Source: Psychroflexus salarius
GTDB taxonomy: Bacteria > Bacteroidota > Bacteroidia > Flavobacteriales > Flavobacteriaceae
Length of the DNA: 64,000 nucleotides
Assembly: GCF_900129035.1 (NCBI RefSeq)
Contig: NZ_FQTW01000011.1
Location: forward strand, 1 to 64,000
Reading direction: 5' to 3'
Part shown: piece by piece, positions 46,079-55,435 of the stretch
How positions within the stretch are numbered: position 1 is the stretch's first letter
Layout of the letters: each line of letters begins with the position of its first letter
Translations under genes and position numbers: made by a program
Notes under the pieces: model-generated
The model's input: the letters and a program-made list of their open reading frames with translations, nothing else
Databases searched by the model: none
What the model was told of the DNA's origin: nothing

Positions 46079-46603
46079 TTAGTTCCAGTTTTGATCAAAA
46101 TCAAAATCGTCTAAACTTTCAAAATCTTGATCGTCAAAACCATCATCAAAGCTATCATCATTTAATTCATCTAGTTTTTCAGCTGTGAATTCTTTTTCTG
46201 GCGGATGTTCTGGTAAGTGACCTTGCGCAAACATTAGATTAGGGTAATCTTGACCATCTTTGGCTTCAGTCATATCGGCTAATTCAACATAAAACGTCCA
46301 CATATTGAAAAAATCGTACACATAAATCATTTTAGTATTTTCACGAGAAAAGACGGTATCAAGCGCTGTTTCATTCATCATTCGAACTGATTTTTGACCT
46401 TCACTCATATCAAAGAGCAAAAACTCTTCACCTTGATTCCATTCCTCATCACTTTTATAAAAGGACGCCATTTCAGTACCATCAAAGCCGAATGCTTGTG
46501 TAATAGCGTTATGAAAATCTTCTAAAGTATCGGTATCTCTAATTTCAATATCTCTAAATACATCATCTAAGATGTCAAGTATAATGCGGAATTTGAATAT
46601 CAT
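46079..46603 (-). CDS. pRiA4b ORF-3 / IS1096 passenger TnpR-family protein
   Basis: 174 aa. Begins IFKFRIILDILDDVFRDIEI and DTLEDFHNAITQAFGFDGTE, the pattern of the plasmid pRiA4b ORF-3-like fold, and ends in a very acidic tail (FDDGFDDQDFESLDDFDFDQ). Despite the family name this copy is chromosomal with no transposase around; function unknown. It abuts ctaA with no gap. Confidence 0.78.
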   Translation of the reverse strand: MIFKFRIILDILDDVFRDIEIRDTDTLEDFHNAITQAFGFDGTEMASFYKSDEEWNQGEEFLLFDMSEGQKSVRMMNETALDTVFSRENTKMIYVYDFFNMWTFYVELADMTEAKDGQDYPNLMFAQGHLPEHPPEKEFTAEKLDELNDDSFDDGFDDQDFESLDDFDFDQNWN

Positions 46604-47641
46604 TTATTGTTTTATTTTATGTATTGATTCAGTCGATTTTGCTTCAAAACTTTGTAATAAGATATAAAATTGCACGCCAAATAATAAAGCTGCAATAACT
46701 AAATGCAAAGGTTGTGATAAAAATGGAAAATCTAAATAAAACATGAGTATTCCTGTAAAAATTTCAAAAATAATAAGCCCTATCATCCATCTAACTAATT
46801 TGAAACCTAGGCCTTGCTTTTTGTTAATGAATACTATCGCCAAATTGACAATCAATACTAAAATTGAAAATGAACGATGAATGTAAAACATGGTATCTGG
46901 GTCTTTTAACCACATTGCTTTTGCTGAATATCCGAAAACTTTAACTTGTTCATCTACAAACTGGCGAACTTGCGTTCCAAAAGCGACTTGTATTAAACTC
47001 AAGAACACAGCAAATAGCATTAAGTAGTGAAATGCATTTGATGTGTTGTATTTAGATTTAAAATCAGTTGAAATCTTTAAAATATACATTAATAAAGCCA
47101 CTATGATTAAGGCTACCAACATGTGCAAAGTGATGCGCACTGGCGATAATACAGAATAAACAACAGTAGCCCCAAGCCAAGCTTGAAATAGCAATAGAAC
47201 TAATGTGATGACAGAAAATAATGGAATTTTAAAAGATTTTTTTCTTTGTTTAAACGATAAAATTGTCATGATTAAAATGGCAACACCAGACAAGGCGCCT
47301 AACAAGCGGTTGATATATTCTACCCAAGTGTGCGCCGCATTAAATGTCGCATAATCATGTTTTTCGTAGCTGTTCCAGTTATCGGGATTATAGCCTTTAG
47401 ATGATTTAAATTTTTCTTTTGCAACTTTTAAAGTTTCATCAACAATAATGACTTGACCTTCAAAATAATCTTGGTTAGCATGCCATTGCAATTGTGCCTC
47501 TTCAGTTGGTGGAATGTAGTAGCCAAAACATTTTGGCCAGTCTGGACAACCCATGCCGCTGCCTGTCATTCTAACAACAGCACCAGCTATAATCACTAAA
47601 TAAATTAGGATTAATGAAATTTTTACCGATTTTCTAAACAT
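46604..47641 (-). CDS. ctaA: Heme A synthase (COX15/CtaA)
   Basis: 345 aa, eight membrane segments. Heme-ligand histidines in NAAHTWVEYINR, ITLHMLVAL, YIHRSFSILVL and LHLVIAAL, plus the N-terminal RMTGSGMGCPDWPKCFG cysteine pair. Converts heme O to heme A for cytochrome oxidase. A TACCTTTG box (47646-47653) lies four bases before the ATG. Confidence 0.94.
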   Translation of the reverse strand: MFRKSVKISLILIYLVIIAGAVVRMTGSGMGCPDWPKCFGYYIPPTEEAQLQWHANQDYFEGQVIIVDETLKVAKEKFKSSKGYNPDNWNSYEKHDYATFNAAHTWVEYINRLLGALSGVAILIMTILSFKQRKKSFKIPLFSVITLVLLLFQAWLGATVVYSVLSPVRITLHMLVALIIVALLMYILKISTDFKSKYNTSNAFHYLMLFAVFLSLIQVAFGTQVRQFVDEQVKVFGYSAKAMWLKDPDTMFYIHRSFSILVLIVNLAIVFINKKQGLGFKLVRWMIGLIIFEIFTGILMFYLDFPFLSQPLHLVIAALLFGVQFYILLQSFEAKSTESIHKIKQ

Positions 47642-47645
47642 ATTT

Positions 47646-47653
47646 CAAAGGTA
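47646..47653 (-). promoter_or_regulatory. Candidate -7 box TACCTTTG for ctaA
   Basis: Exact TAnnTTTG match on the minus strand, four bases before ATG 47641, which predicts a leaderless ctaA mRNA. Confidence 0.42.
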
Positions 47654-47712
47654 AATGTAAGCGTTGAATTTAAATTTGAATGATTCATTTTTTTAGGTAA
47701 AATTAGCAAGCA

Positions 47713-49140
47713 TCAAGCCTTTGCATTAAAACCATAAGCCTTAGCAGTTTTTAGCATGAATTTAAAAGCAGCGTCATATTCATTAGGTATTTCACCTTCT
47801 AAGATCGCTTCTTTTATTTCGTTTTTAATTAAGCCAACTTCTTTACAAGGTTCAATTTTTAAATGATTCATGATAATTTTTCCTGAAATTGGTGGCTGAA
47901 AATTCCTGATTTTATCACGTTCTTCAACATCTTTAATACGTTGGCGAACAATTTTAAAATTATTATGATATCGTTTATAGCGTTTAGGATTTTTAGTTGT
48001 TATATCTGCTTCACATAACATCATTAAGTCTTCAATATCATCACCAGCATCAAACACTAAGCGCCTTACAGCCGAGTCGGTTGTATTATCATCAACAATG
48101 GCAATAGGTCTAGAACTTAATAGTACTAATTTTTGAACATATTTCATTTTATCATTGAGCGGCATTTTGAGTCGTTTAAATAGCTTGTAAACCATTTTAG
48201 ACCCCATAAATTCATGCCCATGAAAGGTCCAACCATTTCGTTTACTAAATTTTTTAGTTGGCGCTTTACCAATATCATGCAATAAGGCCGCCCAGCGAAG
48301 CCATAAATTATTGGTTTCACGAGAAATATTATCAACTACTTCTAAAGTATGCCAAAAATTATCTTTATGGCGCTGGCCATCAACTTCGTCAATGCCTTCA
48401 AGTGCGGTTAGTTCAGGTAAAATTAGTTGAAGCAAACCAGTTTTATGTAAAAGCTTAAACCCTTGAGATGGCTGTTGGGTTTTCATCATTTTGTTAATTT
48501 CAGTTACAATTCGCTCTTTTGAAATGATTTGCAGTCGGTTTTTATTTTGAGCGATAGCATCAAGCGCTTTAGGGTCAATAAAAAATTTCAGTTGACTCGA
48601 AAACCTTATGGCACGAAGCATACGCAAAGGGTCATCTGAAAAAGTGATGTCAGGATCTAGTGGCGTTATGATGAGTTGTTGTTTAAGATGTTCTAAACCA
48701 TCAAATGGATCGAGGAGTTTTCCAAAATCTTCAGAATTTAACTGTAAAGCTAAAGCATTAATGGTAAAGTCTCTACGGTTTTGATCGTCGGTTAAGCTAC
48801 CAACTTCAACACTAGGTTTTCTACTATTTTCAGTATAAGATTCTTTTCTAGCACCAACAAATTCTACTTCAACATCAAAAGCCTTCAGCATGGCGGTTCC
48901 AAAGGTTTTGAACACTTGCACTTTAGGTTTGTTTGGTAAAAGTTCAGCCACAGCTTTTGCTAACTGAATGCCATCGCCAACACAAACAATGTCGATGTCT
49001 TTTTTTTGTTCTCTTTTTAGGAAATAGTCGCGTACAAAACCACCTATAACGTAGGTTTCAAGGCCAAGTTGGTCTGCTGCTTTAGTAATGAATGGAAATA
49101 ATTGATGCTGTAAAGCTTCAGTATAATGTGTTTTAGACAT
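47713..49140 (-). CDS. cca: CCA-adding tRNA nucleotidyltransferase with HD domain
   Basis: 475 aa. Class II poly(A) polymerase-like head: GGFVRDYFLKREQKKDIDIV (GG and DxD), RRDFTINALAL, DPLRMLRAIRFSSQL; then an HD domain HTLEVV...LLHDIGKAPT...HGHEFMGS. Adds or repairs the 3' CCA, needed because the local tRNA does not encode it. Directly follows the tsaC gene (two-base gap). Confidence 0.93.
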   Translation of the reverse strand: MSKTHYTEALQHQLFPFITKAADQLGLETYVIGGFVRDYFLKREQKKDIDIVCVGDGIQLAKAVAELLPNKPKVQVFKTFGTAMLKAFDVEVEFVGARKESYTENSRKPSVEVGSLTDDQNRRDFTINALALQLNSEDFGKLLDPFDGLEHLKQQLIITPLDPDITFSDDPLRMLRAIRFSSQLKFFIDPKALDAIAQNKNRLQIISKERIVTEINKMMKTQQPSQGFKLLHKTGLLQLILPELTALEGIDEVDGQRHKDNFWHTLEVVDNISRETNNLWLRWAALLHDIGKAPTKKFSKRNGWTFHGHEFMGSKMVYKLFKRLKMPLNDKMKYVQKLVLLSSRPIAIVDDNTTDSAVRRLVFDAGDDIEDLMMLCEADITTKNPKRYKRYHNNFKIVRQRIKDVEERDKIRNFQPPISGKIIMNHLKIEPCKEVGLIKNEIKEAILEGEIPNEYDAAFKFMLKTAKAYGFNAKA

Positions 49141-49142
49141 AT

Positions 49143-49703
49143 TTAAGGGCGAATCACTTCAATGCGACCATCTTGATGAACTTTCAATATTTGAGATGGT
49201 GCATTTGCCGTATTAGTTGATTGCAAATTTACAACATAGTCAACGCCTTTTAAAATTTCAGGCGAAATTTCATTAAAGTCTTTTGGCGTAGGTTCGCCGC
49301 TAATATTGGCTGATGTAGAAACAATGGGTTTACCAAAATCAGAAAGCAAGCCTTGACAAAACACAGTTTGACAAATCCTAATAGCAACGCTACCATCTTT
49401 AGCAACTAAATTAGGCGCAAAACCTTTAACATGACTATAAATTATACTTGTTGGTTTTTGCGTATGATTTAAAACTTCAAGCAAATTAGATGGTAAATGA
49501 GGCACATAAGTTTTAAGCATTTCAAAATCTTTGACGAGGCAAATGAGTGCTTTTGAGTCTTCACGCTGTTTAAGTTGGTAAACTTTTTTGACGGCTTCTG
49601 CATTTGTAGCATCACAACCAATGCCCCAAACCGTATCGGTTGGGTAGAGTAGAAGTTGGCCGTTTTTTAAGGTTTTGAGGGCGTTTGTAATGTCTGCTTG
49701 CAT
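49143..49703 (-). CDS. tsaC: L-threonylcarbamoyladenylate synthase (TsaC/YrdC/Sua5)
   Basis: 186 aa from ATG 49703 (MQADITNALKTLKNG). YrdC fold: LLYPTDTVWGIGCDATNAEA, KQREDSKALICLV, SVAIRICQT, PIVSTSANISGEPT. Makes threonylcarbamoyl-AMP for t6A37 of tRNAs. In an operon with cca. A TTG at 49715 in the same frame is less likely. Confidence 0.92.
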   Translation of the reverse strand: MQADITNALKTLKNGQLLLYPTDTVWGIGCDATNAEAVKKVYQLKQREDSKALICLVKDFEMLKTYVPHLPSNLLEVLNHTQKPTSIIYSHVKGFAPNLVAKDGSVAIRICQTVFCQGLLSDFGKPIVSTSANISGEPTPKDFNEISPEILKGVDYVVNLQSTNTANAPSQILKVHQDGRIEVIRP

Positions 49704-49755
49704 GTCTGTAATCAAATGCTTTTATGGTATTTTAATTCATACCACAAATTTAGCA

Positions 49756-49763
49756 TATCTTTG
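49756..49763 (+). promoter_or_regulatory. Candidate -7 box TATCTTTG for the GT4 gene
   Basis: Exact TAnnTTTG match, 17 bases before ATG 49781. Confidence 0.38.
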
Positions 49764-49780
49764 TTTTAAGTTTACAAATA

Positions 49781-50856
49781 ATGAAAGTATTACATGTTTC
49801 TGGTGCGAATTCTTGGGGTGGTAATGAGCAACAGTTATTTAATTTAGTGACACATCTTAATCAAGTTGACAATGCTATTTTTGGAACTAAAAATTCACCT
49901 GTTGAAAAACATGCTTCTAAAAACCAAATACCATTTTTTGCCTCTAAAACTCCAAAACTAAAGTCAGTTAAAAACATTAGTCGTTTTTTTGAAGTGATTC
50001 AACAATTTAATCCTGAAGTTATTCATCTACACACAAGTTGCTCGCTAACATTGTGTTTTTATGCTTCACTTTGTAAATCCATTAAAGCTAAAGTAGTATT
50101 TGAAAAAAAAGGAATCAGTAATAGTTCAAGTTATTTAAGTCGACTGAAGTATAATTCAAGTTCAATTAACCATATTGTTTGTGTTTCAAACTATGTTAAA
50201 CAACATTTCAAGTCGATGTTGACCAAAAAAAATCAGCAGAAATTAAGTGTTGTTAATGATTCTTTTAATCTTGATTTTAAGGAAGTAGATTATGATTCTA
50301 TGGTAGACTCTTCAAAATTTGTTGTTGGAAATATTGCCAATCATTCAGCTGCCAAAGATTTAGATAGGTTTATTGATGTCGCTGACCAGCTTGTAAACCA
50401 TCATCAAATAAAAGACATCCAATTTGTACAAGTTGGCGGTTTTTCAAAATTAACGCCTGAATATAAAAGTCGATTGAAAGAGCTGAATTTGGAAGAGCAT
50501 GTTTTATTTATAGGTCAATTTAATCAAGCCTATTTATTACATGATTATTTTGATGTTTTTTTATTAACATCTGAGCGTGAGGGTGGTCCAACATCTTTAT
50601 TAGAGGCTTTTTACTTTAAAACAAAAGTTGTAGTACACGTGTTGGTATTTCTGAAACATTAATTAAACATGGTGAAAATGCTTATATAGCTGATGTAAAA
50701 GATAGCGAACAATTAGCTGATTTTGTTTTGGGTTTATATAAAAATAAATCAAGATTTGATGAAGTTTTAAACAGCAATAAAGATTTTGTAATCAAAAACT
50801 TCACATCTGACATACAAGCTGAAAAAGTAGAAAAAATTTACAGAAGTTTATTTTAA
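49781..50856 (+). pseudogene. Family-4 glycosyltransferase, frameshifted near the C-terminus
   Basis: The first frame (49781-50662) gives a GT-B glycosyltransferase: VLHVSGANSWGGNEQQLFNL, HLHTSCSLT, LLTSEREGGPTSLLEAF. At about 50631 the frame breaks: it continues into VHVLVFLKH and stops, while the -1 frame carries the proper GT4 ending STRVGISETLIKHGENAYIA ... EKVEKIYRSLF to TAA 50854. Inserting one base after 50631 (KVVSTRVG) restores about 358 aa. Real mutation or sequencing error cannot be told apart. The 3' end overlaps the convergent GT2 gene by nine bases. Confidence 0.85.
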
Positions 50857-51648
50857 AAACTGATCAACACCTTTTTCGCAATAAGTCAGTTTTTTCTCAG
50901 TAGTTTGTTCTTCTATTTCTCTATTAATATCAATATGAGATTTTGATTGTTCTTTATGATAAATATGATAAGCAATCCCTGAAAATTTAAGACGCTTCCC
51001 CTTGATACCAATATTATGTAATCGCTGAATCATTTCAGAATCATCAATTCCCCAGCCAACGAGGTTTTCGTTAAAACCATTTACTTTGATAAAATCTTTT
51101 CGCCAAAAAGACATATTGCATCCGCGTAATTTTCGAGAGCGCTGATCAACAGGTTTATAGATATTTGTTAGTGCTGGAAGATGTAAAGTTCTTCCACGTT
51201 TTTTAATTCCTTTTGAAAAATAATTAAAATGAATTTGCTTTTTCTTAATCAACTCTTCAAGGTATTCTTCTTGAATGTTTGCTCTTGAACCATACAGGTA
51301 AAGACCTTTTTTTGCAAAATTAAGATGATCTTTTACAAAATTCTTATGCATGATAATGTCGCCATCTATTTCAATAATATACGGATATTTAGCCTTTGCA
51401 ATTGCTTTATTCATAATACGAGGCTTGCGATTTCCTTTGTCTTCATGCCAGATATGGTGCAATGGAACTGGAAAGTTTTTTTGAAATTTTTCAACCAATC
51501 GTTTTGTGTCATTTGTTGAGCCATCATCAGCAACAATCACTTCATCAGGTAGTTGATTTTGATTTAAAACACTAAGTAGCAAAAGTTCAAGCGCTTCAGG
51601 CCAATTATAAGTTGGTGTAATAAGACTTGATTTCGTAACATTAGACAT
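50848..51648 (-). CDS. Family-2 glycosyltransferase with galactosyltransferase-type C-terminal motif
   Basis: 266 aa from ATG 51648 (MSNVTKSSLITPTYNWPEAL). GT-A core: LITPTYNWPEAL, VIVADDGSTNDT, IEIDGDIIMHK (DxD), and the C-terminal NGFNENLVGWGIDDSEM of Glyco_transf_7C. Transfers a sugar (often Gal/GalNAc-type) to a surface glycan. TTG 51660 is a weaker start. Confidence 0.85.
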   Translation of the reverse strand: MSNVTKSSLITPTYNWPEALELLLLSVLNQNQLPDEVIVADDGSTNDTKRLVEKFQKNFPVPLHHIWHEDKGNRKPRIMNKAIAKAKYPYIIEIDGDIIMHKNFVKDHLNFAKKGLYLYGSRANIQEEYLEELIKKKQIHFNYFSKGIKKRGRTLHLPALTNIYKPVDQRSRKLRGCNMSFWRKDFIKVNGFNENLVGWGIDDSEMIQRLHNIGIKGKRLKFSGIAYHIYHKEQSKSHIDINREIEEQTTEKKLTYCEKGVDQFLK

Positions 51649-51725
51649 TTTGATATTCAATTTAATGTAATTTGTGAGTAAAATTAATAATACTATTAGC
51701 AGGAATTTACTGATACCTAAGTTTT

Positions 51726-52595
51726 TTATTTGAAAATTTTAAGATGCTTAAACCATTGGCCGAAATTTTTTCTAATTAAGTACACTTTAGATATTCTTAA
51801 ATTTGAAGTTTTGTGTATTGTTTTTTTAAATTCATTAAGATCTTTTTGATTAAAGTACTCTAAATCTTTCCAAACTTTAGGATCTAAATAAAATGTATTT
51901 TTAATTTTATGATAATTGTATTTATTAGCACTTTTCCATTTACAAAAAAAACTTTTATTAAGCTCATTAGTGTGGCCCCAATTATTTAATTTAAATTTTA
52001 GTTCCTCTTCATCTCTGGATAAGCTTTCATGAATTAATAGATTATCTGTGTAAATTATTCGTTCTTTAGTTTTACGAGCCAACTTGTAATTGGGAAAATT
52101 AGTAGCTAAAAGAACTTTTGTGGGTTTTTTTACATATAAAATTCCATCATCTAAATATTTATAGATATTTATTAAAAAACCTGAAACTTGTATTGGGTTA
52201 GATTTAGGTTTTTTTAAATAGTGATCATACTTTCTCAATGTATCAATAAATTTTTTAAAGTCTATAAATATTTCGTCAGCATCTATTTGAATAAGCCAAT
52301 TCCCTATACCCATTTTTATAGATAGCATATGACGTTCTCTAGTGTCATTTTGTATGGGAGAAAGTTCTGGTTTAAAAAAGTTATCTTTGTAAATGATAAT
52401 CTTATTTTCTGTATCAAATTTCTTCAACCATAAGAAAAAATTATTATCGATAACAAAAACTTCACCCGACCAAGTTCTTAAATTTTTATCTATTGCCAAA
52501 TAAATAGCATCGGAATATTTATAAACTGCTGGAATAGATTTTTTTAATCTATTGTAATCGTAAGATAATAAAAATCCAACTTTAATTTTTCTCAT
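51726..52595 (-). CDS. Glycosyltransferase-like protein
   Basis: 289 aa. N-terminal KVGFLLSYDYNRLKKSIPAV and a DxD-containing QIDADEIFIDFKKF centre, with IHESLSRDEEELKFKLNNWG at the end of the core, resemble the family-2-like transferases with an Asp-x-Asp-Glu motif. Notably Lys/Asn/Ile-rich. Donor unknown. It sits between two GT2 genes and is divergent from the next one. Confidence 0.68.
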   Translation of the reverse strand: MRKIKVGFLLSYDYNRLKKSIPAVYKYSDAIYLAIDKNLRTWSGEVFVIDNNFFLWLKKFDTENKIIIYKDNFFKPELSPIQNDTRERHMLSIKMGIGNWLIQIDADEIFIDFKKFIDTLRKYDHYLKKPKSNPIQVSGFLINIYKYLDDGILYVKKPTKVLLATNFPNYKLARKTKERIIYTDNLLIHESLSRDEEELKFKLNNWGHTNELNKSFFCKWKSANKYNYHKIKNTFYLDPKVWKDLEYFNQKDLNEFKKTIHKTSNLRISKVYLIRKNFGQWFKHLKIFK

Positions 52596-52663
52596 GTTTC
52601 ACTAATATTTTGTTTATATAAATGTATTTTGCTAAAGTAAAATAAATATAATAATGGTGAATA

Positions 52664-53740
52664 ATGATAGATTTTAAAAAAAAACTAATTAGTATTATAA
52701 TACCTAGTTATAATGCTAGTGATTTTATTGATAATGTATTAAATAGCGTATTAAACCAATCTTATTTATATTGGGAGTGCATTATTATTAATGATGGTAG
52801 TACAGATGGAACAGAAGAAAAAGTTAACTTATGGATAAAAAAGGACATTCGCTTTAAGCTAGTTACAATAAGAAACAAAGGTGTTTCTTCTGCACGAAAT
52901 GAAGGTCTTAAACATGTTAGGGGAGAATATATATTTTTTTTAGATTCTGATGATTTGCTTGATAAGGAATGTTTAAATGATTTAATTAAATTAACAAATA
53001 GCGATATTGATATCGTCATTGGAAAAAACGCTTCTACATATGGTCAAACAAAAAAAATTAATAAAAAGTTAAGACATAACAAGTTAGTTAATAGGGAATT
53101 AAGTGATTTAGATTTTTTAGAACTCTCTTTAAGAGAGCCTTTTGATATTGTTGTGTGGAATAAGCTTTATAGTTCAAAATTTATCTTTTCAAAAAACTTA
53201 AATTTTATTGATAAAATTTTGCATGAAGATGAAATGTGGTTTTTTGAAACCATGTATTATGCCAAAAATATAATCTTTAATTCTAAAGTTACTTATTATT
53301 ATAATATTGCGAACTATCATTCAATAACTAAAAATTACACATTAAAAAATCTTAAGTCTTGTATTTTTATTATTAATAATATTTATTTAAATTATTATTT
53401 AAAAGAAAATAATGCAAAGAAAAAATCTATTATAGGAGCTTACATACTAAACCTTCAGATTACTACTATTTCTGCTTTTTTTAGATTTATGAGATTTCAT
53501 AAGTGCTTTGGTTTTAGAGAAGAAGGGTTAATGATGATTAAAAAGCATTTGAAGCAATTGAATGCTATAGAATATAATCAAATAAATAAAAAAAAGGCTA
53601 AACAATTTGAAATACTTAAACTTTATGCAATTGATAATCCTGAAATATCCTATAGATTAATCAGAAATCTAAATAAAAACAATATTTTAAAGTATTTAGA
53701 GAATTTGTTTTTAAAATACAAGCTAAATTTGCGACTTTAA
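52664..53740 (+). CDS. Family-2 glycosyltransferase
   Basis: 358 aa. ISIIIPSYNASDFIDNVL, IIINDGSTDGT, NKGVSSARNEGLKHVRGEY and FLDSDDLLDKECL are classic GT2; ILHEDEMWFFET is the ED acceptor motif. The rest is very AT-rich (Lys/Asn/Ile/Tyr), which with the neighbouring 51726-52595 gene suggests acquisition. Eight bases upstream of the kinase gene. Confidence 0.87.
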   Translation: MIDFKKKLISIIIPSYNASDFIDNVLNSVLNQSYLYWECIIINDGSTDGTEEKVNLWIKKDIRFKLVTIRNKGVSSARNEGLKHVRGEYIFFLDSDDLLDKECLNDLIKLTNSDIDIVIGKNASTYGQTKKINKKLRHNKLVNRELSDLDFLELSLREPFDIVVWNKLYSSKFIFSKNLNFIDKILHEDEMWFFETMYYAKNIIFNSKVTYYYNIANYHSITKNYTLKNLKSCIFIINNIYLNYYLKENNAKKKSIIGAYILNLQITTISAFFRFMRFHKCFGFREEGLMMIKKHLKQLNAIEYNQINKKKAKQFEILKLYAIDNPEISYRLIRNLNKNNILKYLENLFLKYKLNLRL

Positions 53741-53747
53741 ATAAATT

Positions 53748-54503
53748 ATGCGAGCAGTATTTAATCCGACTTACCAGGACGATAAAAAAGAGTTATTATC
53801 CTTTATTGAAAACTTTACAACAAGTGGTGAAAGTTTTGGAAATGGAGATAGAAACCGGATTAAGTTATTCGATTTTAAGGCAAGAAAAATTAACATCAAA
53901 GCCTTTAAAACCCCTAATTTAATCAACCAGTTTGCCTATAAATATATACGACACTCTAAAGCTGAGCGATCTTTTGAGTATGCAAATAAACTTACTGACT
54001 TAGGTATTGGAACGCCCGAACCTATAGCTTATATTGAAAATTATGGAGGTTTAGGACTTAAAGATTCTTATTATATCAGTTTTCATGATGAACCAAAATA
54101 TACTTATCGTGATTTAGTGCATCATTTTGATTTGCCTCATTATGATAAGATTTTAAGAGCTTTCACTAAGTTTTCATTTCAACTGCATGAAAAAGGTGTT
54201 GAGTTTTTAGATCATTCGCCAGGAAACACTTTGATTTATGTTAAACCAGAAGGTGGTTTTGAATTTAAACTAGTTGATTTAAATCGGATGCGATTTAGAG
54301 CATTAGATTTTGATAGCCGAATGAAAAACCTTAGCCGATTAACGCCAAAACGTGAAATGATCGAAGTCATGGCTGACGAATATGCTAAACATTACACAAA
54401 AACTTCTGTTGAAGTGTTTGATTTATTGTGGCATTATACTTCAGAGTTTCAACGAAAGTTCCATAAAAAGCAAGCTTTAAAACGAAAATTTAAAGGTCGC
54501 TAG
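53748..54503 (+). CDS. Kdo/LPS kinase-like (InaA/RfaP family) protein
   Basis: 251 aa. Kinase-like fold: RKINIKAFKTPNL (ATP Lys), AERSFEYANKLTDLGIGTPEP, catalytic loop HEKGVEFLDHSPGNTLIY (HxxxGxxxxDxSPxN type) and VDLNRMRF (the DFG position). Fits lipopolysaccharide core kinases. Acts at the membrane on lipid A-core sugar. Overlaps the convergent GT2 gene by four bases. Confidence 0.8.
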   Translation: MRAVFNPTYQDDKKELLSFIENFTTSGESFGNGDRNRIKLFDFKARKINIKAFKTPNLINQFAYKYIRHSKAERSFEYANKLTDLGIGTPEPIAYIENYGGLGLKDSYYISFHDEPKYTYRDLVHHFDLPHYDKILRAFTKFSFQLHEKGVEFLDHSPGNTLIYVKPEGGFEFKLVDLNRMRFRALDFDSRMKNLSRLTPKREMIEVMADEYAKHYTKTSVEVFDLLWHYTSEFQRKFHKKQALKRKFKGR

Positions 54504-55285
54504 GTTTTTTGTAATTCTTGTTCTTGCTGATTGAGTTGCTTCAATTCAGGGTAGCGATGAAAAACACTTAAAGCATTGAGGTAACAAATAATCAAGCCTT
54601 TTTTACCATCTAAAAATCCTAGTCGAATAAGGTAAGCATGTAAAAATTTATAAGCTGGCTTAATGTAAAAGTGAAAAAAGTTGGGCTTTACACCTTTTAG
54701 AAAGAGTTCTTTAGCCTTTAATTTAGCGTAACTTTTCATCTTAGCTTTATAACTTTCATAATCAATATATGAAAAATGAATCAGCTGGTGGTTGAGTGTT
54801 TTAGTTGAACCTTTAACATTGAGTATTTCGTGTACTAAGCGTTCTTTCGTGTAACGGCATTTCGATTTTTTAAATAAACGAATATTTTTATCGGTTTGCC
54901 AGCCACTAAAATGAAGCGGTTGCTGTTTAAACATAAACTTGCGCTTAAAAAAATAAGCATCGGCGGTTTCAGTTGAAGTAATTTCGGAGATCACTTCTTC
55001 AGTAAGTTCAGGCGTAAGGCGTTCATCAGCATCTAAAAACAAAACCCATTCGTGCTTAGCGTGGTCAAGAGCTAAATTTCTTTGATCTGTAAAATTATCA
55101 AACGCATTTTGAATAAACTTTACTTTTGGAAACTGCTGAGCTATTTCTGCTGTTTCATCATTAGAAAAAGAATCAACAATCACAATTTCATCAACAAAGT
55201 CAAGGTTATTAATGACTTCAGCAATATTATTCGCTTCATTAAGCGTTATGATTAGTCCACTTATTTTAGGTTTGTTTTTAGGCAT
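54500..55285 (-). CDS. Family-2 glycosyltransferase (WaaE/KdtX-like)
   Basis: 261 aa from ATG 55285 (MPKNKPKISGLIITLNEANN). GT2 core LIITLNEANNIAEVI, VDEIVIVDSFSNDETAEIAQ, FIQNAFDNFTDQRNLALDHA, VLFLDADERLTPEL; the WaaE-type R-L-F-K and VHEILNVKG signatures follow. Typically glucosyl transfer to LPS inner core. An upstream TTG reading (55321) is less likely. Confidence 0.86.
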   Translation of the reverse strand: MPKNKPKISGLIITLNEANNIAEVINNLDFVDEIVIVDSFSNDETAEIAQQFPKVKFIQNAFDNFTDQRNLALDHAKHEWVLFLDADERLTPELTEEVISEITSTETADAYFFKRKFMFKQQPLHFSGWQTDKNIRLFKKSKCRYTKERLVHEILNVKGSTKTLNHQLIHFSYIDYESYKAKMKSYAKLKAKELFLKGVKPNFFHFYIKPAYKFLHAYLIRLGFLDGKKGLIICYLNALSVFHRYPELKQLNQQEQELQKT

Positions 55286-55435
55286 AAAAGCGTCTAGCTT
55301 GTTAACACTACAAATAAACAAAAATTAATTTTCACAAAAGCTTAGAAGTTGTGAATTGGTTGATTTAAGGTTGATATAACTTAGAAATTAATCGAATACT
55401 AGGATATAATATTTAAAAATGATTATTTGATTAAT

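Noticed and set aside
46079-46603. IS1096-related mobile element
   Set aside because: Only the passenger-like protein family is present; no transposase or terminal repeats, and it abuts ctaA like a resident gene.
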